The notes: generated by a model not told the origin, from the letters alone. A stretch of 37,115 nucleotides of DNA from Candidatus Schekmanbacteria bacterium RIFCSPLOWO2_02_FULL_38_14 (GCA_001790855.1 MGDH01000041.1:1-37115), one strand, 5' to 3'; counted from the stretch's first letter, positions 26,965-36,239 are shown. Program-made: numbers and translations.

Positions 26965-27095
26965 TTTAAGCTCTTCTCATCAAATTCCGCAATTTTAATT
27001 TTTGAATTTTGACTTTCTATTTTGACCTTTATCTTTTGCTCTTTATCTTTTGTTCTTCAATTTTTAAATTTTCACTTTTTATTTTTAAATTTATT
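26965..27095. other. Low-complexity spacer between fumB and sucC
   Basis: 131 bp of T-rich sequence on the plus strand, with short direct repeats (CTTTATCTTTTG occurs twice, 14 bp apart, and ATTTTTAAATTT twice). I see no gene, promoter or stable hairpin. Confidence 0.4.
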
Positions 27096-27656
27096 TTATC
27101 CTATCTGATACTGCTTTCTACCCTGCTCATAAAGGTCATTTCCGTAAACATCATTCACTACTACCACAGGGAAATCCTCAACCTCAATGAGGCATATTGC
27201 CTCAGCGCCAAGCTCTTCATATGCAACAACCTTGGAGCTTTTTATCCTCTGTGCAATCAAAGCCGCTGCCCCTCCTATTGCTGCAAGGTAAACACACTTA
27301 TATTTTTTCATTGCCTCAATTACATCCTTTGAGCGGGAGCCTTTACCTATCATCCCTTTAAGCCCCAGTTCAATCAGTCTTGGTGCATAAGCGTCCATTC
27401 TTCCGCTTGTTGTCGGACCTGCTGAACCTATGACTTTCCCGGGTTTTGCAGGAGTAGGACCAACATAGTAAATCATCTGCCCTTTGACATCTATTGGAAG
27501 CGGTTTGCCTGTATCAAGAAGCTCAACAAGTCTTTTGTGAGCAGCATCTCTTCCTGTATAAATAGTTCCGGTTATCAAAACCTGGTCTCCGGCTTTAAGT
27601 TTCTCAATAACCTTGTCGTCTTTTACTGGTGTGATTATTTTAATTGGCTCTCCCAT
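27096..27656 (-). CDS. fumB: Class I fumarase, beta subunit
   Basis: C-terminal half of a two-subunit, oxygen-labile [4Fe-4S] fumarate hydratase, 186 aa. The landmarks are LKAGDQVLITGTIYTGRDAAHKR (residues 16-38), YVGPTPAKPGKVIGSAGPTTSGRMD (69-93), GMIGKGSRS and YLAAIGGAAAL. It hydrates fumarate to L-malate together with the alpha subunit, whose gene ends 11 nt upstream. Two-subunit L-tartrate dehydratase shares this architecture, but the TCA context favours fumarase. AAGGAT lies about 6 nt before the ATG. Confidence 0.92.
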   Translation of the reverse strand: MGEPIKIITPVKDDKVIEKLKAGDQVLITGTIYTGRDAAHKRLVELLDTGKPLPIDVKGQMIYYVGPTPAKPGKVIGSAGPTTSGRMDAYAPRLIELGLKGMIGKGSRSKDVIEAMKKYKCVYLAAIGGAAALIAQRIKSSKVVAYEELGAEAICLIEVEDFPVVVVNDVYGNDLYEQGRKQYQIG

Positions 27657-27667
27657 TGTTTTATCCT

Positions 27668-28510
27668 TTATAAAATAACTTCTTTATGCCTATGGGCATG
27701 ACAGTTTATATTAACCGCTACAGGAAGGCTTGCAATGTGGCACGGATGTTTCTCTATATTGACTGCAAGGGCTGTAATCCTGCCGCCAAATCCCTGAGGT
27801 CCGATTCCAAGATTATTCACTTTCTCAAGTAATTCTTTTTCAAGCTCAGCAGTGTCAGGGTCGGGGTGATGTTTGCCAAGTTCTCTGAGAAGAGCTTTTT
27901 TTGCAAGCATTGCAGCTACTTCAAAAGTCCCTCCGATTCCAACACCCACAACAATAGGAGGACACGGATTTGAACCTGCCTGGCTCACCCTCTCAATTAC
28001 AAAATCCTTTACGCCTTTAACCCCGTCAGCAGGCTTTAACATCTTAAGTCCGCTCATATTTTCACTTCCACCGCCTTTTGGTGCAATTGTAATCTTCAGA
28101 TTCTCACCCGGAACAAGTTCAATATGAACTACAGCAGGAGTGTTATCCTTTGTATTAACTCTTTTAAGTGGGTCAGAGACAATTGATTTTCTCAAAAACC
28201 CCTCTGTGTATCCCTGACGCACTCCTTCGTTTATGGCATCTTTAAGAGTGCCTCCTGTAATATGAGCATCCTGCCCAAGCTCCACAAAGAACACTGCAAA
28301 GCCTGTATCCTGACACATTGGGACCTGTTCATTCTTTGCAATGTTTGCATTCTCAATAAGCTGTTCCATCACAGAGACCCCTGCAGGAGACTTTTCTTCC
28401 TTCAAAGCCTTATTGAAAGCCCTGAGCACATCTTCGCCCAAATAATAATTAGCCTCCATGCACATCAGCTTAACAGCCTTTGTAATATCATTAGCGTTTA
28501 TGTTTTTCAT
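27668..28510 (-). CDS. fumA: Class I fumarase, alpha subunit
   Basis: N-terminal, Fe-S-binding half of class I fumarase, 280 aa. VPMCQDTGFAVFFVELG (about residues 68-84) carries the first cluster Cys, SQAGSNPCPPIVVGVGIGGTFEVAA the second, and the third lies in HPCHIASLPVAVNINCHAHRHKE near the C-terminus. PKGGGSENMS is a substrate-site loop. GAGAGGATAA precedes the ATG. A 14-bp-stem terminator separates it from mdh, so fumA may start a transcript of its own or depend on readthrough. Confidence 0.93.
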   Translation of the reverse strand: MKNINANDITKAVKLMCMEANYYLGEDVLRAFNKALKEEKSPAGVSVMEQLIENANIAKNEQVPMCQDTGFAVFFVELGQDAHITGGTLKDAINEGVRQGYTEGFLRKSIVSDPLKRVNTKDNTPAVVHIELVPGENLKITIAPKGGGSENMSGLKMLKPADGVKGVKDFVIERVSQAGSNPCPPIVVGVGIGGTFEVAAMLAKKALLRELGKHHPDPDTAELEKELLEKVNNLGIGPQGFGGRITALAVNIEKHPCHIASLPVAVNINCHAHRHKEVIL

Positions 28511-28532
28511 CTTCTTATCCTCTCAAGGAATG

Positions 28533-28570
28533 AAAAGAAGGGATTTAATTTTAATCAAATCCCTTCTTTT
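28533..28570. terminator. Bidirectional intrinsic terminator between mdh and fumA
   Basis: AAAAGAAGGGATTT (28,533-28,546) and its exact complement AAATCCCTTCTTTT (28,557-28,570) form a 14-bp stem with a 10-nt loop and end in a T run on either strand. It lies 37 nt after the mdh stop in the transcribed direction. Confidence 0.7.
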
Positions 28571-28606
28571 GCTTCATTTCCCTATAATTTTAATCTTTAA
28601 TTTTTT

Positions 28607-29613
<1,007 letters not shown>

Positions 29614-30864
29614 TTATGCTTCCATATTTTTGATTATCTCAGTTCCAAACTCAGAACACTTCAGCAATCTGGCACCATCCATCTGCCTTTCAAGGTCATA
29701 GGTGACAGTTTTATTTTTTATGGTTTTCTCAAGTGCCCTGATAATCATATCTCCTGCCTTGTCCCAGCCCATATGCTCAAGCATCATAACCCCGGACAGA
29801 ATAACAGAACCCGGATTTATCTTGTCCTGTCCTGCATATTTTGGTGCTGTTCCGTGGGTAGCTTCAAAGAAAGCAGCATTGTCTCCGATATTTGCGCCAG
29901 GTGCAAGCCCAAGTCCTCCGACCTGCGCAGCACAGGCGTCCGAAAGATAATCGCCGTTAAGATTGGGTGTGCAAATTATTTCATACTCATCAGGCCTGAG
30001 TAAAACCTGCTGGAAAATTGAATCTGCAATACGGTCTTTAATCAAAATCTTTCCTTCAGGCATTTTACCGTTGTATTTGTCATACAAATCCGCTTCGCTG
30101 ACTATTTCTTTGCCGAATTCTTCTTTAGCAAGCTCATATCCCCAATCCCTGAAAGCCCCTTCAGTAAACTTCATGATATTGCCTTTATGCATCAGAGTTA
30201 TGCTCTTTTTGCCTTTTTTTATTGCATAATTAATAGCCCGTCTCACAAGTCTCTTTGTAGCCATAATGCTTATTGGTTTTATACCAATACCCGAATCCAT
30301 TCTGATTGTCTTCCCAAGTTCATTCTTAATAAAGTTTATTATCTTCTCTGCTTCCTTTGTTCCCTGTTGCCATTCAATACCAGCATAAACATCTTCAGTA
30401 TTCTCCCTGAATATTACAACATTTAATTTTTGTGGTTCCTTTACAGGACTTGGAACCCCCGAAAAATATCTTACAGGTCTTACGCATGCATAAAGGTCAA
30501 GGATCTGGCGGAAGGTTACATTAAGACTTCTGATTCCGCCACCAACTGGGGTTGTAAGAGGACCTTTTATTGCAACCTTATATTCTTGAATCGCCTTTAG
30601 TGAATCTTCAGGCAGCCAGTTATTGAAAAGTTTATTTGCTTTTTCACCGGCATAAATTTCAAACCAGTGAATCTTTTTCTTCCCGTTGAACACCTTTTCA
30701 ACTGCAGCATCAAAAACTCTGACAGATGCAGCCCATAAATCAGGGCCTATTCCATCCCCTTCAACAAATGGAATTATGGGGTCATCAGGAACTATTAATT
30801 CGCCATTTTTTATTTCTATTTTTGAACCACTTTTGGGTGGTTTTAAATCTTTAAAACTAACCAC
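29614..30864 (-). CDS. icd: NADP-dependent isocitrate dehydrogenase
   Basis: Homodimeric prokaryotic-type Icd, 416 aa, the same length as E. coli Icd. It interconverts isocitrate and 2-oxoglutarate + CO2. The substrate site is [24 protein letters not shown] with the phosphorylatable Ser region, followed by [31 protein letters not shown] retains the Lys-Tyr pair that reads the 2'-phosphate of NADP in E. coli. The C-terminus [22 protein letters not shown] is typical. The start codon is GTG at 30,864. Upstream lies a 269-bp region with long inverted repeats, so this gene may begin a transcript. Confidence 0.95.
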   Translation of the reverse strand: MVSFKDLKPPKSGSKIEIKNGELIVPDDPIIPFVEGDGIGPDLWAASVRVFDAAVEKVFNGKKKIHWFEIYAGEKANKLFNNWLPEDSLKAIQEYKVAIKGPLTTPVGGGIRSLNVTFRQILDLYACVRPVRYFSGVPSPVKEPQKLNVVIFRENTEDVYAGIEWQQGTKEAEKIINFIKNELGKTIRMDSGIGIKPISIMATKRLVRRAINYAIKKGKKSITLMHKGNIMKFTEGAFRDWGYELAKEEFGKEIVSEADLYDKYNGKMPEGKILIKDRIADSIFQQVLLRPDEYEIICTPNLNGDYLSDACAAQVGGLGLAPGANIGDNAAFFEATHGTAPKYAGQDKINPGSVILSGVMMLEHMGWDKAGDMIIRALEKTIKNKTVTYDLERQMDGARLLKCSEFGTEIIKNMEA

Positions 30865-30925
30865 TCTAAAAGCCTTCCCCTTCTAAAAATAAAAAAAATT
30901 TGATAATATATATTGATAATATAAT

Positions 30926-31034
30926 TTCAGAATCAATTCATTGAAAATCCTGAGTTCTAATCTTGATTCTGAAAAATAGAAAAAAAGAAATTCCTTTTTT
31001 TTAACTCTTTAAAATTTTTAGAACTCAGGATTTT
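30926..31034. promoter_or_regulatory. Two interlocking inverted repeats upstream of icd
   Basis: Repeat 1: TTCAGAATCAA (30,926-30,936) with TTGATTCTGAA (30,963-30,973), 11 bp. Repeat 2: a 17-bp arm at 30,944-30,960 (AAAATCCTGAGTTCTAA) with its exact complement at 31,018-31,034. The first arm of repeat 2 lies inside the loop of repeat 1 and its partner lies outside, so both stems together form a pseudoknot or else exclude each other. The region is the gap between rpsU and icd, so it could be the rpsU terminator, an icd attenuator, or both. Confidence 0.55.
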
Positions 31035-31133
31035 TCTTGTATTACCCATTCAACTTTTCTTAATTAAAACCACAAAGTCTCTGCCATCAAATCATATCAC
31101 ATTTTATTGCAATTAAGCTCTCTTGAAAATCTT

Positions 31134-31334
31134 CTATACTTCTTCTTTTCTAATCTGGCTTTGCTGCTTTATTGCTTTCAAGAGGCTCTTTCTTCTGCGC
31201 TGTGTAGGCTTTTCGTAATACATGTTTCTCTTCATGTCCTTTACAAGCCCTTCTTTTTCCATCTTTTTTTTCAATTGCCTCAGCGCTTTGTCAAGATTGC
31301 CCTGAACTTCAACCTTAGCGTTTATTGGCGTCAT
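31134..31334 (-). CDS. rpsU: Ribosomal protein bS21
   Basis: Small-subunit protein of 66 aa that sits near the 3' end of 16S rRNA and helps initiation. VEVQGNLDKALRQLKKKMEKEGL and MKRNMYYEKPTQRRRK show the conserved helix and the basic YEKP-x-x-RR segment. The ATG follows an AGGGGTGAG ribosome site. It is embedded between gltA and icd, unrelated to translation genes, and has its own promoter about 70 nt upstream. Confidence 0.93.
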   Translation of the reverse strand: MTPINAKVEVQGNLDKALRQLKKKMEKEGLVKDMKRNMYYEKPTQRRRKSLLKAIKQQSQIRKEEV

Positions 31335-31411
31335 TTTTCATAACTCACCCCTTTTATTTTAATAATTTAAAAGTGTTTAAGTTTTAATAGGTTACCCAAC
31401 TTTTGTGGCGC

Positions 31412-31440
31412 AATCTATTAAAACTCTACTCTTTTGTCAA
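31412..31440 (-). promoter_or_regulatory. Sigma-70 promoter for rpsU
   Basis: Minus strand TTGACA (rc of 31,435-31,440), 17-bp spacer, TAGATT (rc of 31,412-31,417). A start near 31,405 gives a 70-nt leader. Half-sites CTATTAA/TTAATAG in alternating orientation lie at 31,382-31,390, 31,415-31,423, 31,442-31,450 and 31,479-31,485. They surround and partly overlap the -10 and could be an operator. Confidence 0.55.
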
Positions 31441-31513
31441 GCTTTAATAGGAATTAAGTTACAAAAAACAGGTTTCCTCTATTAATCTCTTTTCAAATCT
31501 GCGTAATCACCCC

Positions 31514-32794
31514 TCAAGCTTTCATTACAGTCTTTTTTATCCACTCGGTTGTAACTGATTTTGGGCGTACAAGGGGTGACCCGGTTGCCCTGCTTATAAT
31601 CGCCTGAGCAGAAACTCCAAGAGCCCTTGAAACACTGAAAAGCACGGTATAGTAATCAAACTCAGTCATTCCAAAGTGATAGAGAAGCGAACCTGAGCTT
31701 GCGTCAACATTGGGCCATGGGTCTTTTGCTTTTCCCTGCTCAACAAGAACCTTTGGAACAATGTCATAAACTTTGGCAACAATCTGGAAAACAGGGTCCT
31801 TTGAGCAGTACTTCTTGCCAAAATCAAGAAATGCTGCAAACCTCGGGTCTGTAATCCTGAGCACTGCGTGACCATAGCCCGGAATGACTTTCCCTGAATT
31901 AAGCGTATCCCATGCAAATTTTCTGAGGTCATCATCTGATGGAACTCCGTTAAATTTATCTTTAACCATCAGTATCCATCCAAGGCATTCCTGGTTTGCC
32001 AGACCGTGAAGAGGTCCTGCAAGACCATTAAGTCCTGCAGAAAGAGCATAATATATATCTGAAAGTGCAGAGGCTACTGTATGTGTTGTTGCGGCGCTCA
32101 CATTCCCGCTCTCGTGGTCGCTGTGAAGAGTTAAATAGAGTCTCATTAGGTTTGCAAAGTTTCCGCTGGGGTCAGCAATACCCATCATATGGACATAGTT
32201 TGCGCCCATGTCAAGCTCTGGTTTTGGGGCAATGCGTTTGCCCTTGTTAAATCTCATCCTGTATATTCCTGCAGCGATTTCAGGAAGCTTTGCAATCAGA
32301 TTAAGACAGTCTTCAAGCATCGCCTCCCAGTAAACATCCTTCTTCATTCCCTCATTATATCTTTTCTTAAATACTGATTCTCCCTCCATTACAAGGATTG
32401 CAGTATTTAGCATTGTCATTGGATGGGAATTTGCTGGCATCGCCTTTAAAACATTCCACACGTATTCCGGTGTTCCTGAACGTTTTTTCAGATCATCCTG
32501 CAAAGACTTAAGTGACTCTTTGTCAGGGAGTTCTCCTGTGCACAGGAGATAAAAAACCTCTTCAGGAAGTTTATCAGTAAGCTGTCCAACCGGAATACTT
32601 CTTATTATTAAACCCTTATCAGGCGGCACCTCTGATGTATCGCACACAAGTCCTTTAACACCACGCATTCCGCCATACGCCTGACCAACTGTAACCTCGC
32701 CAATGACCTTGTCTCCATACTCTTTGTTCAGTTTCTGGATTTCTTCTCTCCATGCAGGTATTTTCTGCACAAGTTTTTCTTTTAATGTAGCCAT
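31514..32794 (-). CDS. gltA: Citrate synthase, mitochondrial-like type
   Basis: Condenses oxaloacetate and acetyl-CoA to citrate; 426 aa. Catalytic residues are H263 (PLHGLANQE), H309 (PGYGHAVLR) and D364 (WPNVDASSG), equivalent to His274, His320 and Asp375 of the pig enzyme. Long blocks such as MRLYLTLHSDHESGNVSA, ALSDIYYALSAGLNGLAG and MTEFDYYTVLFSVSRALGV follow the eukaryotic mitochondrial sequence closely, as described for Geobacteraceae citrate synthases, and not the NADH-inhibited hexameric E. coli type. GGAGGG precedes the ATG. It is the first TCA gene of the cluster, with a 367-bp upstream gap. Confidence 0.95.
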   Translation of the reverse strand: MATLKEKLVQKIPAWREEIQKLNKEYGDKVIGEVTVGQAYGGMRGVKGLVCDTSEVPPDKGLIIRSIPVGQLTDKLPEEVFYLLCTGELPDKESLKSLQDDLKKRSGTPEYVWNVLKAMPANSHPMTMLNTAILVMEGESVFKKRYNEGMKKDVYWEAMLEDCLNLIAKLPEIAAGIYRMRFNKGKRIAPKPELDMGANYVHMMGIADPSGNFANLMRLYLTLHSDHESGNVSAATTHTVASALSDIYYALSAGLNGLAGPLHGLANQECLGWILMVKDKFNGVPSDDDLRKFAWDTLNSGKVIPGYGHAVLRITDPRFAAFLDFGKKYCSKDPVFQIVAKVYDIVPKVLVEQGKAKDPWPNVDASSGSLLYHFGMTEFDYYTVLFSVSRALGVSAQAIISRATGSPLVRPKSVTTEWIKKTVMKA

Positions 32795-33161
32795 TTCAAC
32801 CCTCCTTTACCTTTCAATATGTTAAAACTTAATAATTATAGAACTGCTATTTTCCCAAACCATCTTAAAAGAAAATTGAGATTACTCTATCTCAACAATG
32901 AAGAAAAAATGCAACAAAAAAACTTAAAACACTAATCCTTTGAAAATCAATGCATTTTTTATGCCAATCAATACAAGAATTTGAAAAACAAGATTTATTT
33001 GTTTGAATTTATTAATAAATTTAATATCAGCGAAAAAACAAAAAGATGGTAAAAAATTAGAAATTGTGTCCCAAATTTGACAACTTGTCTTTTATGACTC
33101 ACATTGGGTTTCTGTTTGATGAATTGTAATGGTCTGTAGGGAAACAGAAACTCCTTGAAAA
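32795..33161. promoter_or_regulatory. 367-bp non-coding gap upstream of gltA
   Basis: No gene is visible. It holds a palindrome TTGAGAT-6 nt-ATCTCAA (32,876-32,895), placed where an operator for gltA could be, and a stem TTTCTGTTT/AAACAGAAA (33,109-33,117 with 33,142-33,150) just after the J-domain gene stop, perhaps its 3' end structure. I could not settle a -35/-10 pair for gltA. A perfect TTGACA on the plus strand (33,078-33,083) has only a poor -10 and no gene to serve. Confidence 0.45.
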
Positions 33162-33905
33162 TCAGACGGAGGAATAATAGATAAAGGCGAGAAAAGATAC
33201 TAAAACCAAACTAGTGGCGATATACAAAAAAACAGATACCTTTTGCTTTGTTACTATCCGCCATTTCTTTGTGACTTCCTCAAGATGCAGGCTTGAAATT
33301 TTATCTTCTGGAGCTAACCTCAAAGCCTCTGTAAAATGGACTTTAGCCTTTATCAAATCTCCTGACTCCTCTAACACAAGCCCGAAATCCCTCTGGAACA
33401 GAGGAGAATTAATATCAATTGATAATGCCTTCTCAAATGCCGTAACCGCCATTTTAAAAAGTTTCTGTCTGGCGTAAGTGAGGCCAAGATAATCATAAAA
33501 TCTTCCATCCTCAGGATAAAATCTTATTGCATTTTTAAATTGCATTACAGCATTTTTGTATTCTCCATTATCAAAGAAATCTTTTCCCTTCTCAAAATAT
33601 TCAAGGGCTGTTGTTCTCCCCTCTCCGTGGTCAACAGTTTCACCATCTCTGTTCTCGAGGGTTTCCTTTTCTTTTTTTCCGGAAGGCACTGCACTGCCTT
33701 GAATTTCACCATGTGTTTTATCACTTAAGATAATGTGGTAAGCTGAAGTAATCTTCTTAAATCTTTCTTCATCTATCAACCTCTCTTTGTCTGATTGATA
33801 TCTCTTTGAATAGTGCTCCTTTGCAAGACTTCTGTAAAGAGCTTTAATCTCTTCAACAGATGAATCAGGAGAAATCCCCAAAAGACTGTACAATTCATAA
33901 CTCAT
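33162..33905 (-). CDS. Tail-anchored protein with degenerate J domain and TPRs
   Basis: A 247-aa protein. Residues 1-65 resemble a DnaJ domain (YELYSLLGISPDSSVEEIKALYR ... RFKKITSAYHIILSD), but the invariant HPD that stimulates DnaK ATPase is H31-Y32-S33. Residues of about 99-205 form about three TPR units (ALEYFEKGKDFFDNGEYKNAV, FYDYLGLTYARQKLFKMAVTAFEKAL, DFGLVLEESGDLIKAKVHFTEAL). The last 25 residues are one transmembrane helix (VSVFLYIATSLVLVSFLAFIYY). It probably anchors a protein-interaction scaffold to the inner membrane. The ATG at 33,905 begins the J-like domain and lies 31 bp after sppA. The frame is open further upstream into sppA. Confidence 0.75.
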   Translation of the reverse strand: MSYELYSLLGISPDSSVEEIKALYRSLAKEHYSKRYQSDKERLIDEERFKKITSAYHIILSDKTHGEIQGSAVPSGKKEKETLENRDGETVDHGEGRTTALEYFEKGKDFFDNGEYKNAVMQFKNAIRFYPEDGRFYDYLGLTYARQKLFKMAVTAFEKALSIDINSPLFQRDFGLVLEESGDLIKAKVHFTEALRLAPEDKISSLHLEEVTKKWRIVTKQKVSVFLYIATSLVLVSFLAFIYYSSV

Positions 33906-33936
33906 AATTTGCAACCTGAACCCTGCTATCTGAAAC

Positions 33937-34959
33937 TCAGAAATCTCCCGGCGCCCACAAATACATGAATTTAGGTGTAAGATAAGAAGATATCTCTTTT
34001 CTGCTGCCAAGATTTAATAAATTTAAGCTGACTGGCTGCTGAATAAAAAGCTTTGAGTAGATGTTGTTGGCATAAACTCCGGGTCTTTTATACATTACTA
34101 CTTTTGCTTCAGCAATCCCTGATTCTTCCTTTGCAATCTCTATGGCATCATCAAGGTAACCTATTTTATCTATTAGTTTTTCTTCTAAAGCCTGCTTCGC
34201 GGAATAAACCCTTCCATCGGCAAGTCTTTTGATATCTTCTCTGTCAAGTTCTTTTCTTCCTTCATCAACAACATCAATAAACCGGCTATATAAACTGTAA
34301 TTAATCTCCTGAAGTATCTTCCTTTCTTCTTCAGTAATTGCCCTGAACGGAGAACCAATGTCTTTTTTATCTCCTGATTTTATTGATGTTTCTTTTATGC
34401 CAAGCTTGCTGAACAACCCTTCCACATTAAAATTTTCAAAAATTACCCCAATGCTTCCTGTCAGGGTTGTAGGGTGGGCAATCACCTTGTCAGATGCCAT
34501 TGCAATAAAATATGCGCCTGAAGCACCAACATCCATCATACAGGAAACAACCTTGATTTTCTTTCCTTCTTTAAATTTCTTTATTTCATTATGAATAATA
34601 TCACTTGCGGTTACTGTTCCTCCCGGGCTGTTGATTCTCATGATAATAGCTTTTATCCTGCTATCCTCCTTTGTTTTTTCAAGCTGTTCCTTTATTGATG
34701 CAACCATATCTTCCTCTGAAAAAACCCCGGAAACTCCAGAACCGCCAGCCTCAGAAATAATTCCAGAAATATCAATCATCAAAATCTTATCCTTTCCTTT
34801 ACCTGAAACAAATACCTCCTTCAACGGCTCTTTCTCTCTCAAAAAAGGGTTAACCTTTGCAGAAATAAAGATGCAGGATGAGACAGAAATCAAAAGTAAT
34901 ACTAGACTAAGGAATATGCAAATGAGAAAATGTTGTGAAATTGTTGGATTTTTATCCAT
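33937..34959 (-). CDS. sppA: Signal peptide peptidase SppA (short type)
   Basis: Inner-membrane serine protease that degrades cleaved signal peptides; 340 aa, the single-domain form of B. subtilis rather than the 618-aa E. coli form. One N-terminal membrane segment spans about residues 11-33. The Ser nucleophile is S147 in VGASGAYFIAMASD and the general-base Lys is K199 in KSGDKKDIGSPFR, the same numbers as in B. subtilis SppA. IMRINSPGGTVTASD forms the oxyanion/substrate strand. AAAGGAGG lies 8 nt before the ATG. It is followed by the tail-anchored TPR gene, possibly a membrane-quality-control pair. Confidence 0.93.
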   Translation of the reverse strand: MDKNPTISQHFLICIFLSLVLLLISVSSCIFISAKVNPFLREKEPLKEVFVSGKGKDKILMIDISGIISEAGGSGVSGVFSEEDMVASIKEQLEKTKEDSRIKAIIMRINSPGGTVTASDIIHNEIKKFKEGKKIKVVSCMMDVGASGAYFIAMASDKVIAHPTTLTGSIGVIFENFNVEGLFSKLGIKETSIKSGDKKDIGSPFRAITEEERKILQEINYSLYSRFIDVVDEGRKELDREDIKRLADGRVYSAKQALEEKLIDKIGYLDDAIEIAKEESGIAEAKVVMYKRPGVYANNIYSKLFIQQPVSLNLLNLGSRKEISSYLTPKFMYLWAPGDF

Positions 34960-34983
34960 TAGTTTATCCTCCTTTAAAAGCCC

Positions 34984-35055
34984 GTAGAAACAGGTCCCTG
35001 CCTGCCGCAGGCAGGTCCAGACCTGTTAATAACACACCTGAAGGTGTGTTTCTAC
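34984..35055. repeat. Three-hairpin palindromic repeat element
   Basis: Outer arms GTAGAAA (34,984-34,990) and TTTCTAC (35,049-35,055) enclose two inner structures. One is CAGGTC/GACCTG (34,991-34,996 with 35,020-35,025), itself enclosing a 9-bp CCTGCCTGC/GCAGGCAGG stem. The other is AACACACCT/AGGTGTGTT (35,031-35,039 with 35,042-35,050). The whole can fold as a three-way junction. It is far more GC-rich than its surroundings, and the minus-strand TAG stop of the MFS gene lies within its right arm. CCTGCCTGC palindromes of this kind are common dispersed repeats in uncultured bacterial genomes (from memory, not checked). Confidence 0.75.
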
Positions 35056-36239
35056 ATTCTTTTTATTTTTATTCCCAGAAGCATAACTGATGCCACCATT
35101 GCAATTCCTGCTCCGGTCATAAAGGCATACTCCATTCCTGCTTTCTGCCATATGACGCCGAAAAGCAGGCTTGCAGGCAGGGCAGAGATTCCAATGGCGA
35201 AATTATAGAGTCCAAAAGCTGTTCCCCTTAGATGCTGCGGAACCAAATCTGCAACAAATGCCTTTTCAACTCCCTCTGTCATTCCAAAATAAATACCGTA
35301 AATTATAAAGAGAATCCAGATATGCAAATGAGAGGAAGCATAGGCAAAGCCAAGATAGACAAGCCCGTAAACCAGCCAGCCGGCAATTATTATCCTTTTT
35401 CTCCCTACCCTGTCAGACATAACGCCTCCGGGAGTTGAGCTTAAGGTTTTTACTATGTGCAACACTGCCCATATTGCAGGAATCAGGTGTGCAGGGACTC
35501 CGGCTTCCTTTGCCCTTAAAAGCAGAAAGGCATCACTTGAATTGCCAAGGGTAAAAACTATTACTGAGGCAAGCAACATCTTGAATCCTGAATCAAAATT
35601 TTTAAGGCTGAATGTTAAAGGTTGCGATGAACCCTTTCTGTCAATTCTTGTTTCTTTTACAAAAAAGAGAATCACAAGAAGGGAAAGGATTCCGGGTATT
35701 GCAGCAAGAAGGAAGAGGCTTCTGTAATCTGAGGTTATATATGCAAGTATAAGAGTAGCAAGAATTGGTCCTGCTACTGCACCTGCATGGTCCATTGAGC
35801 GATGAAAACCATACGCCTTCCCGTAATTTGCAGCATCAACTGAATCTGCAATCAGCGCATCCCTTGGAGAGCTTCTTATCCCTTTTCCGACCCTGTCTGA
35901 AAACCTTATTACAAGAACCTGCCACCATGCTCCTGCAAGGGCAATAAGCGGTCTTGCGAGGGTTGAGAGGGAATAGCCTGAAAGTATTATTGGTCTTCTT
36001 TTTCTGACTCTGTCTGAGAAATAGCCTGAAAAAAATTTTAGAAGGCTTGCAGTGCTCTCTGCAATCCCCTCTATTATCCCAATCAATGCAGGACCTGCCC
36101 CAAGGGTTACTGTGAGGAAAAGGGGCAGTATAGGATAAATCATTTCACTTGATGCGTCAGTTAAAAAACTCACAACACCAAGGGCAATAATATTGCCTGG
36201 AAGACCAAGAAAGAATTTCTTTTCTGTTTCCTTTTTCAT
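35052..36239 (-). CDS. Major facilitator superfamily transporter
   Basis: A 395-aa inner-membrane transporter with about 12 transmembrane helices in two halves. The MFS signature after helix 2 reads GYFSDRVRKRRPII. A second distinctive block RFSDRVGKGIRSSPRDALIADS follows helix 4, and the C-terminal half repeats the motif as GVMSDRVGRKRIIIAG. The substrate is unknown. The GKGIR-x-x-PRDALI block marks a widespread uncharacterised MFS subgroup. Its stop codon lies inside a palindromic repeat element. No Shine-Dalgarno is evident before the ATG. Confidence 0.88.
   Translation of the reverse strand: MKKETEKKFFLGLPGNIIALGVVSFLTDASSEMIYPILPLFLTVTLGAGPALIGIIEGIAESTASLLKFFSGYFSDRVRKRRPIILSGYSLSTLARPLIALAGAWWQVLVIRFSDRVGKGIRSSPRDALIADSVDAANYGKAYGFHRSMDHAGAVAGPILATLILAYITSDYRSLFLLAAIPGILSLLVILFFVKETRIDRKGSSQPLTFSLKNFDSGFKMLLASVIVFTLGNSSDAFLLLRAKEAGVPAHLIPAIWAVLHIVKTLSSTPGGVMSDRVGRKRIIIAGWLVYGLVYLGFAYASSHLHIWILFIIYGIYFGMTEGVEKAFVADLVPQHLRGTAFGLYNFAIGISALPASLLFGVIWQKAGMEYAFMTGAGIAMVASVMLLGIKIKRM

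Noticed and set aside
26713-27332. Two plus-strand frames of about 100 codons in the sucC-fumB region
   Set aside because: Low-complexity T-rich spacer and antisense of sucC/fumB; Phe/Leu/Ser-rich composition is that of a shadow.
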